NCBI GenBank assembly: GCA_031119475.1
Contig: JAVHXV010000013.1
Coordinates: 1 to 51,861 of the forward strand
DNA length: 51,861 nucleotides
Source: Pedobacter sp.
GTDB taxonomy: Bacteria > Bacteroidota > Bacteroidia > Sphingobacteriales > Sphingobacteriaceae
Direction: 5' to 3'
Shown piece after piece: positions 8,776 through 18,800 of the stretch (its first letter is position 1; each line of letters starts with the position of its first letter). The translations under genes were made by a program, and so were the position numbers. The notes below the pieces were generated by a model. That model made no database searches, was not told the origin of the DNA, and saw only the letters and a list, made by a program, of their open reading frames with translations.

Positions 8776-10293
8776 CTATGACCCCGTTTTGACGAAGGTG
8801 TACCCATCTGACTCCACAAAACTGTCTACATATAAAGTAAAACCCTTTATTTTTCCATCCTCGATCTCGAAGGGGAACGCTTTTTCTCCAAACAGGACAT
8901 TGCTATAGGTACATTTCATAGCTTTTTCGTTAAGGGGCGTTAAAATGCCTTCCAGTCCAGGATGGTAGGCTAAGGTGAGGATATAACGATCGCCTTCTCT
9001 TTCAATTTTGGCAGTTCCATACGAAGCGCAGGTGTAGGTTCCTTCAATTTCTTTTGGCGAAACTGGGAGTTTGGCCACTGGTGTAATCTGTGCAGATTTT
9101 TTCTCATCTGGAACTGGTTTTCGTTGGGCTTCCATCGCCAGGATGGTTTGGATATAGTTCGGTGCCAATTTGCCCAAAAAGGCATCAAAGACCTGCCATT
9201 TAAGTACTTCATGAAAATTGTGGGCATCCTGATTGGTGAGGATTGTTATACCGAGGTTTAGAGAAGGGATTAGCCCCATCATGGTCAATGTTCCAGAATA
9301 GGCACCGGTATGGTGCATTTCTTCTACACCCTGATATTGCAGGATCTCAATGCCCAAACCATAAGTTTTCAGGTATTGTTTGCGATCAGCCGCCCTCCCT
9401 TTTCCAATAATCGTATAGCTTTTCCACATTTTGTCTATAGCTGTGGCTGGAATGATCTGTTGTCCATTTTGTTGGCCCTTGTTCAATAGGGCATTCATCC
9501 AGATGCCCATGTCGTGTGCCGAAGAAAGGAAGCCACCATAGGGCTGTGGGTCGATCCTGCTCATGGGAAGTACAACAACCTGATCATCTTTTACGGTATG
9601 GGCTGTAGCGGTGTGCTTGGCCTGCGAAATGGCGGAAGCATCGATGAGCGTGTTTTTCATGCCTAAGGGCTCCAATAGCTCTTTTTTGATATACTCTTGC
9701 CAATTGCTGCCATAGGCCGGTTCAATAATTTCTCCTGCCAGCTGATAGCCAAAATTTGAATAGCCAAATGTAGTCCGCAATGGATATACGGGCTGGAGCT
9801 GTGAAAATTTTTGCAGCATCGTGCGTACATCCATGTTCGACTCCGTATTAAGAAGGTCTCCCTGAAAAGTTTTCCAGCCAGAACGATGGGTAAGCAGGTC
9901 GATGACCATTAATTGCTCGCCATAGCCCCTGTCCTTCATGTGGAACCAGGGAAGCCATCTCTCGACCTTGTCATTTAACGATAGTTTGCCTTGTGCATCC
10001 AGTTTGGCCAATGCCGCACCTAAAAAGTTCTTGCCCACGGAAGCAGTAGGGAATAGGGTGTGGGCATCAACTTTTTCAGATTCGCCAAATTTTACCACTC
10101 CATAGCCCTTTTCAAAAATCACCTTGCCATCTTTGACTATCGATACTGAAAGCCCCGGTATTTTCCAGGCTTTCATGCCTTCGGCGATATAATTGTCTAG
10201 GCTATCGGTTACAAATTTTGGAATTTGCTGGGCAAAGCCAGAAAACGTAAGGAACAGCAAGGTCGAGAAAAGGCATACGAATTTAGATTTCAT
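8776..10293 (-). CDS. Secreted serine hydrolase, class C beta-lactamase-like
   Basis: A 505-residue exported protein with signal peptide MKSKFVCLFSTLLFLTFSGFA-QQ. It carries the serine beta-lactamase/penicillin-binding fold motifs Ser85-Val-Gly-Lys88 (SxxK), Tyr178-Ser-Asn180 (YxN) and HHTGAYSG in place of KTG. A C-terminal lipocalin-like extension begins near EIEGTYTCASYG (DUF3471-like). Members of this family act as esterases, D-aminopeptidases or transpeptidase-like hydrolases; real beta-lactamase activity is unlikely from the motif set but cannot be excluded. It is a single gene, convergent with the TonB receptor and divergent from the rhamnosidase gene; 218 bases separate it from the latter. 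Confidence 0.87.
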   Translation of the reverse strand: MKSKFVCLFSTLLFLTFSGFAQQIPKFVTDSLDNYIAEGMKAWKIPGLSVSIVKDGKVIFEKGYGVVKFGESEKVDAHTLFPTASVGKNFLGAALAKLDAQGKLSLNDKVERWLPWFHMKDRGYGEQLMVIDLLTHRSGWKTFQGDLLNTESNMDVRTMLQKFSQLQPVYPLRTTFGYSNFGYQLAGEIIEPAYGSNWQEYIKKELLEPLGMKNTLIDASAISQAKHTATAHTVKDDQVVVLPMSRIDPQPYGGFLSSAHDMGIWMNALLNKGQQNGQQIIPATAIDKMWKSYTIIGKGRAADRKQYLKTYGLGIEILQYQGVEEMHHTGAYSGTLTMMGLIPSLNLGITILTNQDAHNFHEVLKWQVFDAFLGKLAPNYIQTILAMEAQRKPVPDEKKSAQITPVAKLPVSPKEIEGTYTCASYGTAKIEREGDRYILTLAYHPGLEGILTPLNEKAMKCTYSNVLFGEKAFPFEIEDGKIKGFTLYVDSFVESDGYTFVKTGS

Positions 10294-10511
10294 GGTGTAT
10301 TTGGTTTAAATGTACTGAAGAGACGAGATCGGATGGGATTTGTTGCATCAAGGCAGATTAAAATCAATTAAATTGTGCTCGCTGCACATTTTTTGCCTCG
10401 ACTTTGTTACCTTTCTTACATGATAGCGCAGGACAGTTGTTCTCCATAAAAAAACGATTTTGCAATAACCAAATATCAGCGCCATTCATAGCATTGGCCA
10501 TATCACATATC

Positions 10512-13343
10512 ATGAATGTTAATCGACGTAAATTTATCCAGCTTGGCTCGGTAACTTTGGCAGGGCTACCTTTTGCAAAGGTGGCCAATGCAAATTGGTA
10601 CGATCAGGCTTTGACTGCCACAGATCCGCTTTTTGAGGCCTTCAGCCATCCAACAGGGCTTGCCAAACCTTTTGTCCGCTGGTGGTGGAATTGCAATCGG
10701 GTTGAAAAAAAAGAAATCGTACGCGAACTCGACCTGCTGAAAGCCATTGGCATCGGAGGCGTAGAAATCAATCCCATTGCCTTTCCTGATGGTGCCGAAG
10801 CCGGCGATGCCAAGGCAATCAATTGGCTGAGCAATGAATGGATTGAAATCCTGCATTTTGCATTGGATTCCGCAAGGGAACGTGGCATCATCTGCGATCT
10901 GATCGTGGGATCCGGATGGCCTTTTGGCGGCGAATATTTGCCAAAGGAAGAACAGACCCAAATGATGGCACTGGGCACCAAGAACTTGAAAGGTCCGCAA
11001 AAATTTGAATTCTCCCGTGCGGAACTAGAAAAGGAAGTCGATCCGAAAGTTGCGTCCAGTAACCCAAAAAAGTTGCGTGAACTTGCTGTTTTGCGACTCG
11101 TGCCCTCGCATTTGGATGAATTTACACCAGGGATAGACCTCAATCAACAATTAAAGGCCGATCGTATCGTAATCGATGTGCCTGCAGGCGACCATGTCCT
11201 CTACTACCTCATAAAGCTTACCGGCTTTGAAAATGTGATACACGGCGCGCCCGGTGCAAGTGGGCCAGTGCTTAACCATTATCATCAGGCAGCGGTAGAA
11301 AAATACCTTAACCGGATGTCTGATGCCATTAACAAAGGGTTAGGAGGGATGAAAGGCAAGATCAGGGCCCTCTTTTCAGATAGCTTTGAGCTCGAAGGGG
11401 CCAACTGGTGCGATGATATGGCCGAGCAATTCAAAAAGCGAAATGGGTACGACCTCGCGCCATATCTTCCATTTTTGCTGTTCAAGATTGTTGGCCACGC
11501 ATTTTTGGCCGATGAAATATATGGTGCGACCCTATCACCCAAAGTACAGGAGCACATTGCCAATGTACGCTATGATTTCGAAACCACCAGGTTACAGCTT
11601 TTTAATGAACGTTTTTACCAGCCTTATCTGGCCTGGTGCAAGTCTAATGGTGTAAAATCGAGGGTACAGGCCTACGGAATGGAACTCCATCCGGTAGAAG
11701 CGGCCATGGCAGTAGATCTGCCTGAAGGCGAAAGCTGGATCAAGCCAGATGTTGGCGAATCTTTTCCAGATTACGATTACCTACCGGGAAGGGCTTATCG
11801 TCCGGTAAATAAACTGGTTACCTCGGGAGCACACCTGGCAGGCAAAAAGCTGATCGGATGTGAAGAAGCAACCAATACGCAGATGGTTTTCAATGAAGAC
11901 CTGCAACGCCTAAAAATTGTTGGCGACCAAAGCAATATTGCCGGAACAACCCAGTCTATCTTCCATGGATTTAACTATAGCCCTAAAGAGGCCGCTTTCC
12001 CAGGTTGGGTGCGTTATGGTACTTTTATCAATGAGCGCAATCCGCTTTGGCCATATTTTGGCAAGTGGTTTGGGTATAAAGCTAGAATTTCAGCACTTTT
12101 GCAACGGGCAGAAATGTTTGCCGATATAGCCATCCTCCTTCCATTTGCCGATATCTGGAAAAACTATGGTACAGATTGGTATCCACGCCCACAAAAAGCA
12201 AGGCCAGCTTATGCCTATGCGCTGTGGGAAGCTATCCACCAAAATGGAAATGGTTGCGATTATGTAAGCGAAAAAGTGATCCAACAAGCTACTGTTGCAG
12301 ATTCAAAACTAAATTTCGGACCAAGGAAGTTCAAGTACCTGATTTTGGCCGAAACAGAATCGTTACTGCCCGATACCGTAAAAATGATTACCAAGTTTGC
12401 CGCTGCCGGCGGGAAGGTAATCTGCATCGGCAAATGGCCAGATAAATCTGCAGGATTAAAAAATTATGATAAGGCCACGCAGGAAATCAAATCGCTGATC
12501 AGTGAAATCAGCCAGAGATATCCAAAGAACCTCGTTTTATACCCGGCACCGCAGACCAGCGAAAAAATGGTAGACTGGTACCGTGGATTACAGGAAAAAA
12601 TGGCGATCGTACCTATGGTGAAGCTCGACACGCCCAATGCAGATTGTTTTCAGAGCCATTATAGGACCCCCACACATGATATCTTCCTTTTCGCCAACTT
12701 CAATGCGGTTAATGCCCATTCGCTCCAGGCAAAATTTAACATCAAGGGTAAGTCTGCCTGGCTCTGGAACGCAGAAACAGGAGAACGTACACCTTTTGCT
12801 GCGGTAAATGAAAGCTACCCGCTGGTTTTAGGTCCGGCAAAATCCATGATCATTGTATTTGAAAAGGCCAAACATAGCCAAAAGACCATCTTAAAGCCTT
12901 ACAAGGCATTAGAAACACTTACATCGGCATTTGCCCTTACCCTTAACCATTTGGACGGCAGCCATAAAAAAATCGATTTGCCAAAATTGGTCGATTTTAA
13001 GGCCGACAAGGAACTTGACACCTTTGCAGGTCAGGTCATTTATGACACAACTATAGAAGTCAACAACCCAGCGCTATTTAAACAGTTGAATTTGGGTACG
13101 GTATATGGCGTAACTGAGCTGACCATAAATGGTAAAAAGATGGGAACGCGATGGTACGGCGAACACATTTATGACCTTCAAAGTTCATTAAAGGCAGGGA
13201 AAAATACCATCAGCATCAAACTCACTACTACAATGGGAAATTATATGAAGTCGCTGACCAAAAATGCCACTGCGGTGAAGTGGATGAAAAATAGGCCGCT
13301 TTACAGTCAAGGGATTATCGGACCAATAACCTTAGGATCATGA
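10512..13343 (+). CDS. GH106-type alpha-L-rhamnosidase, Tat-exported
   Basis: About 943 residues from ATG 10512. This start is chosen because it gives a twin-arginine signal (MNVNRRKFIQLGSVTLAGLPFA); the longer in-frame reading begins 36 codons earlier. The N-terminal region shows the family landmark FVRWWWNCNRV followed by KEIVRELDLLKAIGIGGVEINPI and GSGWPFGG, typical of alpha-L-rhamnosidases related to GH106. The C-terminal about 130 residues look like a galactose-binding-like beta-sandwich (YGVTELTINGKKMGTRWYG). The enzyme would remove terminal alpha-L-rhamnose in the periplasm. Its stop overlaps the start of the sulfatase by 4 bases, so the two are translationally coupled and probably act on one sulfated, rhamnose-containing glycan (inference). 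Confidence 0.85.
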   Translation: MNVNRRKFIQLGSVTLAGLPFAKVANANWYDQALTATDPLFEAFSHPTGLAKPFVRWWWNCNRVEKKEIVRELDLLKAIGIGGVEINPIAFPDGAEAGDAKAINWLSNEWIEILHFALDSARERGIICDLIVGSGWPFGGEYLPKEEQTQMMALGTKNLKGPQKFEFSRAELEKEVDPKVASSNPKKLRELAVLRLVPSHLDEFTPGIDLNQQLKADRIVIDVPAGDHVLYYLIKLTGFENVIHGAPGASGPVLNHYHQAAVEKYLNRMSDAINKGLGGMKGKIRALFSDSFELEGANWCDDMAEQFKKRNGYDLAPYLPFLLFKIVGHAFLADEIYGATLSPKVQEHIANVRYDFETTRLQLFNERFYQPYLAWCKSNGVKSRVQAYGMELHPVEAAMAVDLPEGESWIKPDVGESFPDYDYLPGRAYRPVNKLVTSGAHLAGKKLIGCEEATNTQMVFNEDLQRLKIVGDQSNIAGTTQSIFHGFNYSPKEAAFPGWVRYGTFINERNPLWPYFGKWFGYKARISALLQRAEMFADIAILLPFADIWKNYGTDWYPRPQKARPAYAYALWEAIHQNGNGCDYVSEKVIQQATVADSKLNFGPRKFKYLILAETESLLPDTVKMITKFAAAGGKVICIGKWPDKSAGLKNYDKATQEIKSLISEISQRYPKNLVLYPAPQTSEKMVDWYRGLQEKMAIVPMVKLDTPNADCFQSHYRTPTHDIFLFANFNAVNAHSLQAKFNIKGKSAWLWNAETGERTPFAAVNESYPLVLGPAKSMIIVFEKAKHSQKTILKPYKALETLTSAFALTLNHLDGSHKKIDLPKLVDFKADKELDTFAGQVIYDTTIEVNNPALFKQLNLGTVYGVTELTINGKKMGTRWYGEHIYDLQSSLKAGKNTISIKLTTTMGNYMKSLTKNATAVKWMKNRPLYSQGIIGPITLGS

Positions 13344-14875
13344 GAAAAGCGATTGTATTAATCTTGATTTCGGCCTTTCAGCTGATGCTGGCTGGCACTT
13401 CCCGGGCACAGACCAAGCCAAATATCATTGTTTTTTTGGTCGATGACATGGGATGGATGGATACTTCACTTCCTTTTGGCGAAACCGTGATGGCGTTGAA
13501 CAAACGCTATCATACCCCGAATATGGTCAAGTTGGCCAGTCAGGGCGTTAAATTTACCAATGCCTATGCGGCACCGGTATGTACCCCATCCAGGGTAAGC
13601 TTAATGAGTGGCATGAATGCGGCACATCATATGGTAACCAATTGGACATCATTGGAGAAAAATACGCCTTCAGACTTTGATAGCAAAGAAAATCCATTTA
13701 TAACGCCCAAATGGAACATCAATGGGATGAGCCCAACAGCTGGCATTCCCGCTACCGTACAGGTTACTCCTTTGCCACAATTGCTCAAAGATGCAGGATA
13801 TTTTACCATTCATGTGGGCAAGGCGCATTTTGCCGCGGCAGGTACGCCAGCTGCCAGTCCATACAACGTTGGATTTATCGTAAATATAGCTGGAAATATT
13901 GCTGGTCAGCCACAAAGCTACCTAGGCGAAGAAAATTATGGCAATATGCCTGGCAAAACGACCTATTATGCAGTGCAGGACCTGACCCAATATTACGGAA
14001 CAAAGACATTCCTGACCGAAGCACTGACCCTGGAAGCGAAAAAAGCGATGGATTACCCGATCCAGAAAAAGCAACCATTTTTTCTGTATATGGCACAGTA
14101 CGCCGTGCACTTGCCCGTAAATCCTGATGATCGTTTTTATGAAAAGTACCTCAAAAATGGATTGGACAGTAATTCTGCAAAATATGCCAGCATGGTAGAA
14201 GGAATGGACAAAAGCCTTGGCGACCTGATGGATTATCTGGAAGAGAAAAAAGTGGCCCAACAAACCGTCGTGATCTTCATGTCGGACAATGGTGGAAATA
14301 GTGTTTCGACAGCCCGTGGAGGTGCACTGCATACGCAAAACCTGCCTTTGAGGGAAGGAAAGGGATCTGTATATGAAGGCGGCATCCGGGAACCCATGAT
14401 CGTAAAATGGCCTGGCGTAACCAAGCCGGGCACCAAAAGCGATGAACCTGTGATCATTGAAGATTTTTTCCCTAGTATTTTGGAAATGGCAGGAGTAAGC
14501 AAACCAAAAGTGGTACAGGAAATCGATGGTCAAAGCTTTGTTCCATTGCTCAAAGGTAATGCAAAGGCAAGCCAACCAAGAATATTGACCTGGCATTATC
14601 CCAATAAATGGAAAGCTAAGGAACTGCCACAGATCGACTACATGAGTGCCATCAGAAAAGGTGATTGGAAAATGGTCTACGACATGAAGACTCAGCAACT
14701 GGAATTGTATAACCTCAAGCTTGACCTTGGAGAAGCGAACAATGTGGCGTCAGCAAATCCAGAAAAGGTAAAAGAACTGGCGAAACTGTTGAGCGATCGC
14801 TTTAGGAAATGGAAAACATTGATGCCAACCTATAAAGCAACAGGCAGATTGGTGGCATTGCCCGATGAGCTGTGA
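13340..14875 (+). CDS. S1-family sulfatase (formylglycine type)
   Basis: A 511-residue exported sulfatase with signal peptide ending near SRAQ. Metal-binding Asp35-Asp36 lie in VFLVDDMGW. The catalytic cysteine is Cys81 in CTPSR, the C-x-P-S-R signature that is converted to formylglycine. Further sites are HVGKAHF and FMSDNGGN. Family members remove sulfate esters from glycans. No formylglycine-generating enzyme or anSME is in the window, so activation would depend on one elsewhere. The ATGA overlap with the rhamnosidase points to joint use. It ends 15 bases before a long heptamer repeat array. Confidence 0.92.
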   Translation: MRKAIVLILISAFQLMLAGTSRAQTKPNIIVFLVDDMGWMDTSLPFGETVMALNKRYHTPNMVKLASQGVKFTNAYAAPVCTPSRVSLMSGMNAAHHMVTNWTSLEKNTPSDFDSKENPFITPKWNINGMSPTAGIPATVQVTPLPQLLKDAGYFTIHVGKAHFAAAGTPAASPYNVGFIVNIAGNIAGQPQSYLGEENYGNMPGKTTYYAVQDLTQYYGTKTFLTEALTLEAKKAMDYPIQKKQPFFLYMAQYAVHLPVNPDDRFYEKYLKNGLDSNSAKYASMVEGMDKSLGDLMDYLEEKKVAQQTVVIFMSDNGGNSVSTARGGALHTQNLPLREGKGSVYEGGIREPMIVKWPGVTKPGTKSDEPVIIEDFFPSILEMAGVSKPKVVQEIDGQSFVPLLKGNAKASQPRILTWHYPNKWKAKELPQIDYMSAIRKGDWKMVYDMKTQQLELYNLKLDLGEANNVASANPEKVKELAKLLSDRFRKWKTLMPTYKATGRLVALPDEL

Positions 14876-14889
14876 TCGGCGTCCGCTGT

Positions 14890-15064
14890 CAGGTATCTAG
14901 TATCTAGTATCAGGTATCAAGATGTGAGTATCAGGTATCAAGATGTGAGTATCAGGATTTAAGTATCAAGTTTCAGGATTGCATTATCTTTCTACTTTCT
15001 ACTAATTACTTGATACTTGATACTTGATACTTGCAACCTGCTACCTGCTACCCCACACCTGCTA
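14890..15064. repeat. Heptamer repeat array A with internal strand switch (25 units)
   Basis: Reading in steps of exactly 7 bases from 14890 gives 25 consecutive related heptamers. The first 13 follow CAGGTAT/CAAGTAT, three transitional units follow (GCATTAT, CTTTCTA twice), and from about 15009 the units are CTTGATA then CCTGCTA, the reverse-complement dialect. The register never slips. AAGTATCAAGT (14961-14971) is perfectly complementary to 15008-15018, and the same complement recurs 7 and 14 bases further on. The array fills the gap between convergent genes, and its last unit contains the stop codon of the response regulator. It may act as a bidirectional stem-loop, but has no clear T-run. 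Confidence 0.85.
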
Positions 15065-15808
15065 TAGCCCCAGCCTTGCGGCCAATCTATCTTTATTTAG
15101 GCGTGAGACCTTGACCTGTTCATCATTGCTCATGATGGCCACCGGTGAATCGCCTTTTCTGAATTTTTTAATGTGGTTAAGGTTGATGAGGTAAGATTGA
15201 TGCACGCGCTCAAAGTAGGCTTCCGGCATCAATTCCTGCGTACGGCCCAAGGTTTTGGAAATCAAAAAACTCTTTTCCTTTTCCATAACGACCTCGGTAT
15301 AAGCCCCATCGGCCCTGCAATAGATCACATTACCGGGGTCAATGATGTGATAGCCATCGTTAACCGGGAGGGCAATTTTGCCTTTTTGGCCTAAGGTGTA
15401 TTGCTCAAGGAGGGTTTTGAATAAGAGTTGCTGTTGGCCGGTAGAGGTATTTTTTGCTTCGATTTTTGCCAATGCAGCTTTCAGTTCTTCTGGATCAATT
15501 GGCTTCAGCAGGTAATCAAGCGCACTCACCTTAAATGCCCTGATGGCAAATTCGCTATAGGCCGTTACAAAAATTATGGCAGGAAGTACGGGTTTTTCGA
15601 TGGCCTGGATCAGGTCAAAGCCATTCATGATGGGCATGTCGATATCCAAAAAAATAAGGTCTACCTCGTTGGTGTTAAGGTAGGCCAAGGCTTCGTCTGT
15701 CCTGGTAAAAGATGCATCGAGCACCACTTGTGGACAAAATTTGTCCAGGTCGTTTGTGAGCGTTACGATCGCACTTCGCTCATCATCAATGATTACGGCA
15801 GAAATCAT
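15062..15808 (-). CDS. LytTR-family response regulator
   Basis: A 248-residue two-component response regulator. The receiver domain (residues 1-120) has Asp8/Asp9, the phosphorylation site Asp55 in LIFLDIDMP, and the LLKPI segment with the conserved Lys. The C-terminal LytTR DNA-binding domain (about 145-248) begins near GKIALPVNDGYHIIDPGNVIYCRADGAYTEV and ends in RVHQSYLINLNHIKKF. It overlaps the upstream kinase gene by 4 bases, so the pair is co-translated. LytTR proteins bind paired 9-10 bp direct repeats; no target is assigned. Confidence 0.95.
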   Translation of the reverse strand: MISAVIIDDERSAIVTLTNDLDKFCPQVVLDASFTRTDEALAYLNTNEVDLIFLDIDMPIMNGFDLIQAIEKPVLPAIIFVTAYSEFAIRAFKVSALDYLLKPIDPEELKAALAKIEAKNTSTGQQQLLFKTLLEQYTLGQKGKIALPVNDGYHIIDPGNVIYCRADGAYTEVVMEKEKSFLISKTLGRTQELMPEAYFERVHQSYLINLNHIKKFRKGDSPVAIMSNDEQVKVSRLNKDRLAARLGL

Positions 15809-18800
15809 ATATCCAGTTTAAATTTAATGATCACCAAGGTTCCCGCTGCCTGGCCATCAGGTGTAAATAAGTCTATCGTTTGCAGTGAACTTCCCTGTTT
15901 GTTCAGCCTGTTGTAGATGGAAATCCTCTCTTCAAGCAAATGGGTGCCTCTAGACTGGTGCAACCTGCTGCTCTTTAATTTGTTGGCTTCTGCTTTTGCC
16001 CGGCCAATGCCATTGTCCTCAATTTCACAGACCCCATATTGCTGGTCTCTGTAAAGTTTAACCTTTACCAATCCGCCGGTTGGCGAAGGCAACAGTCCAT
16101 GTACGATTGCATTTTCTATGAGTGGCTGTATCATGAGGGGTGGTACTTTGGTCTGCTTTAAGAGGTCATCGTTCTCCAGGTCAAAAACAAAGGATATCCT
16201 ATCTTCAAAACGCATTTCTTCCAACTTTACATACAGCTCACAGGTTTCCAATTCTTCGCGCAAGGTAATTTCAGTACTGTTGTTGTGCAGCTGTTTGCGG
16301 ATGAGTGAAGCAAATGTGGTGAGATAGTCTACCGCTTTTATATTTTCTTTCTCTTGGATCAGGGCTTTGATGGAGTTGAGGCAGTTAAAGATAAAATGAG
16401 GGTTCATCCTTGCCCTAAGTGCCAGCGCATGCAATTCCATAGCTTCCCTTTCGTACTGCATCACTTGAGCCTGATTTTTTTTGATGTTCCTGATCCGATA
16501 GGTGAGCATGCCATATAAGCCGAGGCCGACCAATAAAAGGAGCAGTCCCAAAAACCACCATGTTTTCCAGAATGGTGGGCGGATGGTAATCTGCAGCGAA
16601 GTAATGAGGCTGCTCCATTTTCCCGCGGTATTGGTCGCATTGAGCAACAGCGTGTAATTGCCAGGCGGCAGACTGGTATAAGCGGCTTTATTTTCGTTGC
16701 CCAACATGATCCAGCCTTGGTCGAGCCCCTTCAGCATATACCGATATTGTATTTTTTCTGGAATGTCAAATTGTAGGGCCGAAAAAACCGCAGTGATGAA
16801 GTTCTGATCGTGGGCAAGGGTAATTTCGCGAAGCTTGCCCAATGACCAGAGCGGGACATGATAATTGATGATGTGAAGGTCGGTGAGCTGTACCTTAGGA
16901 TTGTATTGGTCAACTTCGAGTTTGGCAGGATTAAAAATCGTAAAGCCCAATGGGCCGCCAAAGGCTAAATTTCCATTGGGAAGGGTCAGGTAATAATACC
17001 TATTGAATTCATCGTCCATAAGCCCATCGCTAGACGTAAATGACCTAATGGCGTGATTTGCTGGTCCGAATGAAAATATTCCCTTATTTGAGCTGCACCA
17101 GAGCTGTTTGTCGTTGCCTACTAAAATGCTGTAAATGGTATTGTTCGGCAGTCCGGTAGTCGTATTGAAAACCTGAAGCGCTTTGTTTTTTAGATTAAAT
17201 CTGAGTAGGCCATCGCTGAGTGTGCCTATCCAAAGTACTTCCGGCTTTTCAGGATCCCTGGCCAAATGGAGCAGGTCGATGGTTGGGAGGTGAACGCTAA
17301 GGTCTTCCGTTTTTCCTGTCGAGGTATGGTATCGGAAGAGCCCTTTATCGCTGCAGATGTACAGGTTTTCATGCCCTTCTGCCACCATCCCATTAATGAT
17401 GGCCATCGAATCAATGGTTATTTTTCCCTTGTTTTCGAAGCTTAGGCGTTGCGTATTCAGCTTGAGTATTTCATACCGCTGGTTGATGCCCCATATCGTG
17501 CCATTTTTTTCGGTAGTCAGGAATTTGAGGAGCTGAATTTCCTTTTTCATGCCCGGAAATGCGGGGCTAAAAGTTTTGATCTGTGCAGCATGGCCTACAA
17601 CGAGCATCAATTGTGGACTTACGTTGCCTTTATAGATGTCGGTGATCCAGATCGAATCTTTATAGGTTGTGCTGCGGTTGGCGAAAGAAACAACTTTGCT
17701 CAAAAATGGATGGTCGATCTGCTTTGCAGGGACGCCCGTACGCAACAGCACATCGCTTACAAAAGAGTACTGGTTAACATAGCCTGGCAGACCGGTCTTG
17801 ACCAGATTATATTGGTTCAGTCCGAAGCCATTGGTTCCCACCCAAAATACACCAGACCGATCAATGAGCAGACTTGTTGGTACATCTTTGCCCGTAGGAG
17901 CGGGAGATGACCACTTTTCCAAGGTATTGTCGGCACGCAACAGATAAATGCCATGCTCAAATTCGAAATAGAAATTTCCTGCACGGTCAAAAGCGGCCAA
18001 CAGTTTGCCCAGCTCTGGCCTTTCTCCCAATCGAATAGAGGTATACCGGCGGCTACCCATGTTCCATATCTTTAGGCCATAAGCATCGCAGATAATCAAT
18101 TCGCCATTTTTACGCGTAATGGGAGAGTAGATGTTAAAGCCGAACTTGAATAAATCGATTTTCCCAAATGGGTGGCTATATCTTTTGAATACTTTTTTCC
18201 CTTGTTCATAAACAACAAGATCAGCTTGTGTGAGCAGGAGCAGCTGCTCATTTTTTACGCCAATACCCAACAGCGGCGATTGTAGCTGAAGCTGTTCAGG
18301 AGCTACATGGATTACTGTTTTTCCCTCAATCTGATAAATCCCTCCATCCTTGGCCATCATCCAAGTGGTGCCTTTAGTGTTGCGGACCAAAGTCTTGAAA
18401 AGCCGATCTTCCTTTTTTAGTTTTTGGAAATCTGGATTTTTCCATAAGTGCACGACCTTTCCGGTCTTGGTATTAAACTGGTCGATCTTTCCATCTACAT
18501 ACCAGAGCCAGATGTTATTTTTTCCGGCATTGAAGAGCTTGAGGATAATGTTTCCACTGAGCCCTGACTGGTCGGTACTGGCATGCTGGAAGCGTTTGAT
18601 TTCCCTACCGTCATATCTCGCCAGCCCATTGAGGGTCGAAATCCACAGAAAGCCATCTTCATCCTGAAACAGGCCGCTGATATAAGATTGGGGAAGGCCA
18701 TCCCTTACGGTGATGTTTCTGCTCAATTTAATGGGCGTTCCTCCAGGGCTGCCCAAGCACAGCGATGCGCTAAAAATTAAAAAGATGAAAGCGGTTAATT

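Noticed and set aside
8776..10293. Antibiotic-resistance beta-lactamase
   Set aside because: SxxK and YxN are present but the KTG motif is replaced by HTG and a DUF3471-like domain follows, as in esterase/peptidase-type relatives.
13922..14698. 258-codon open frame antisense to the sulfatase
   Set aside because: The sense frame has full sulfatase motifs; the antisense translation is rich in His, Phe and Ile with no recognisable domain.
14890..15064. Possible CRISPR array
   Set aside because: Units are 7 bases with no spacers of constant length, and no cas genes are present.
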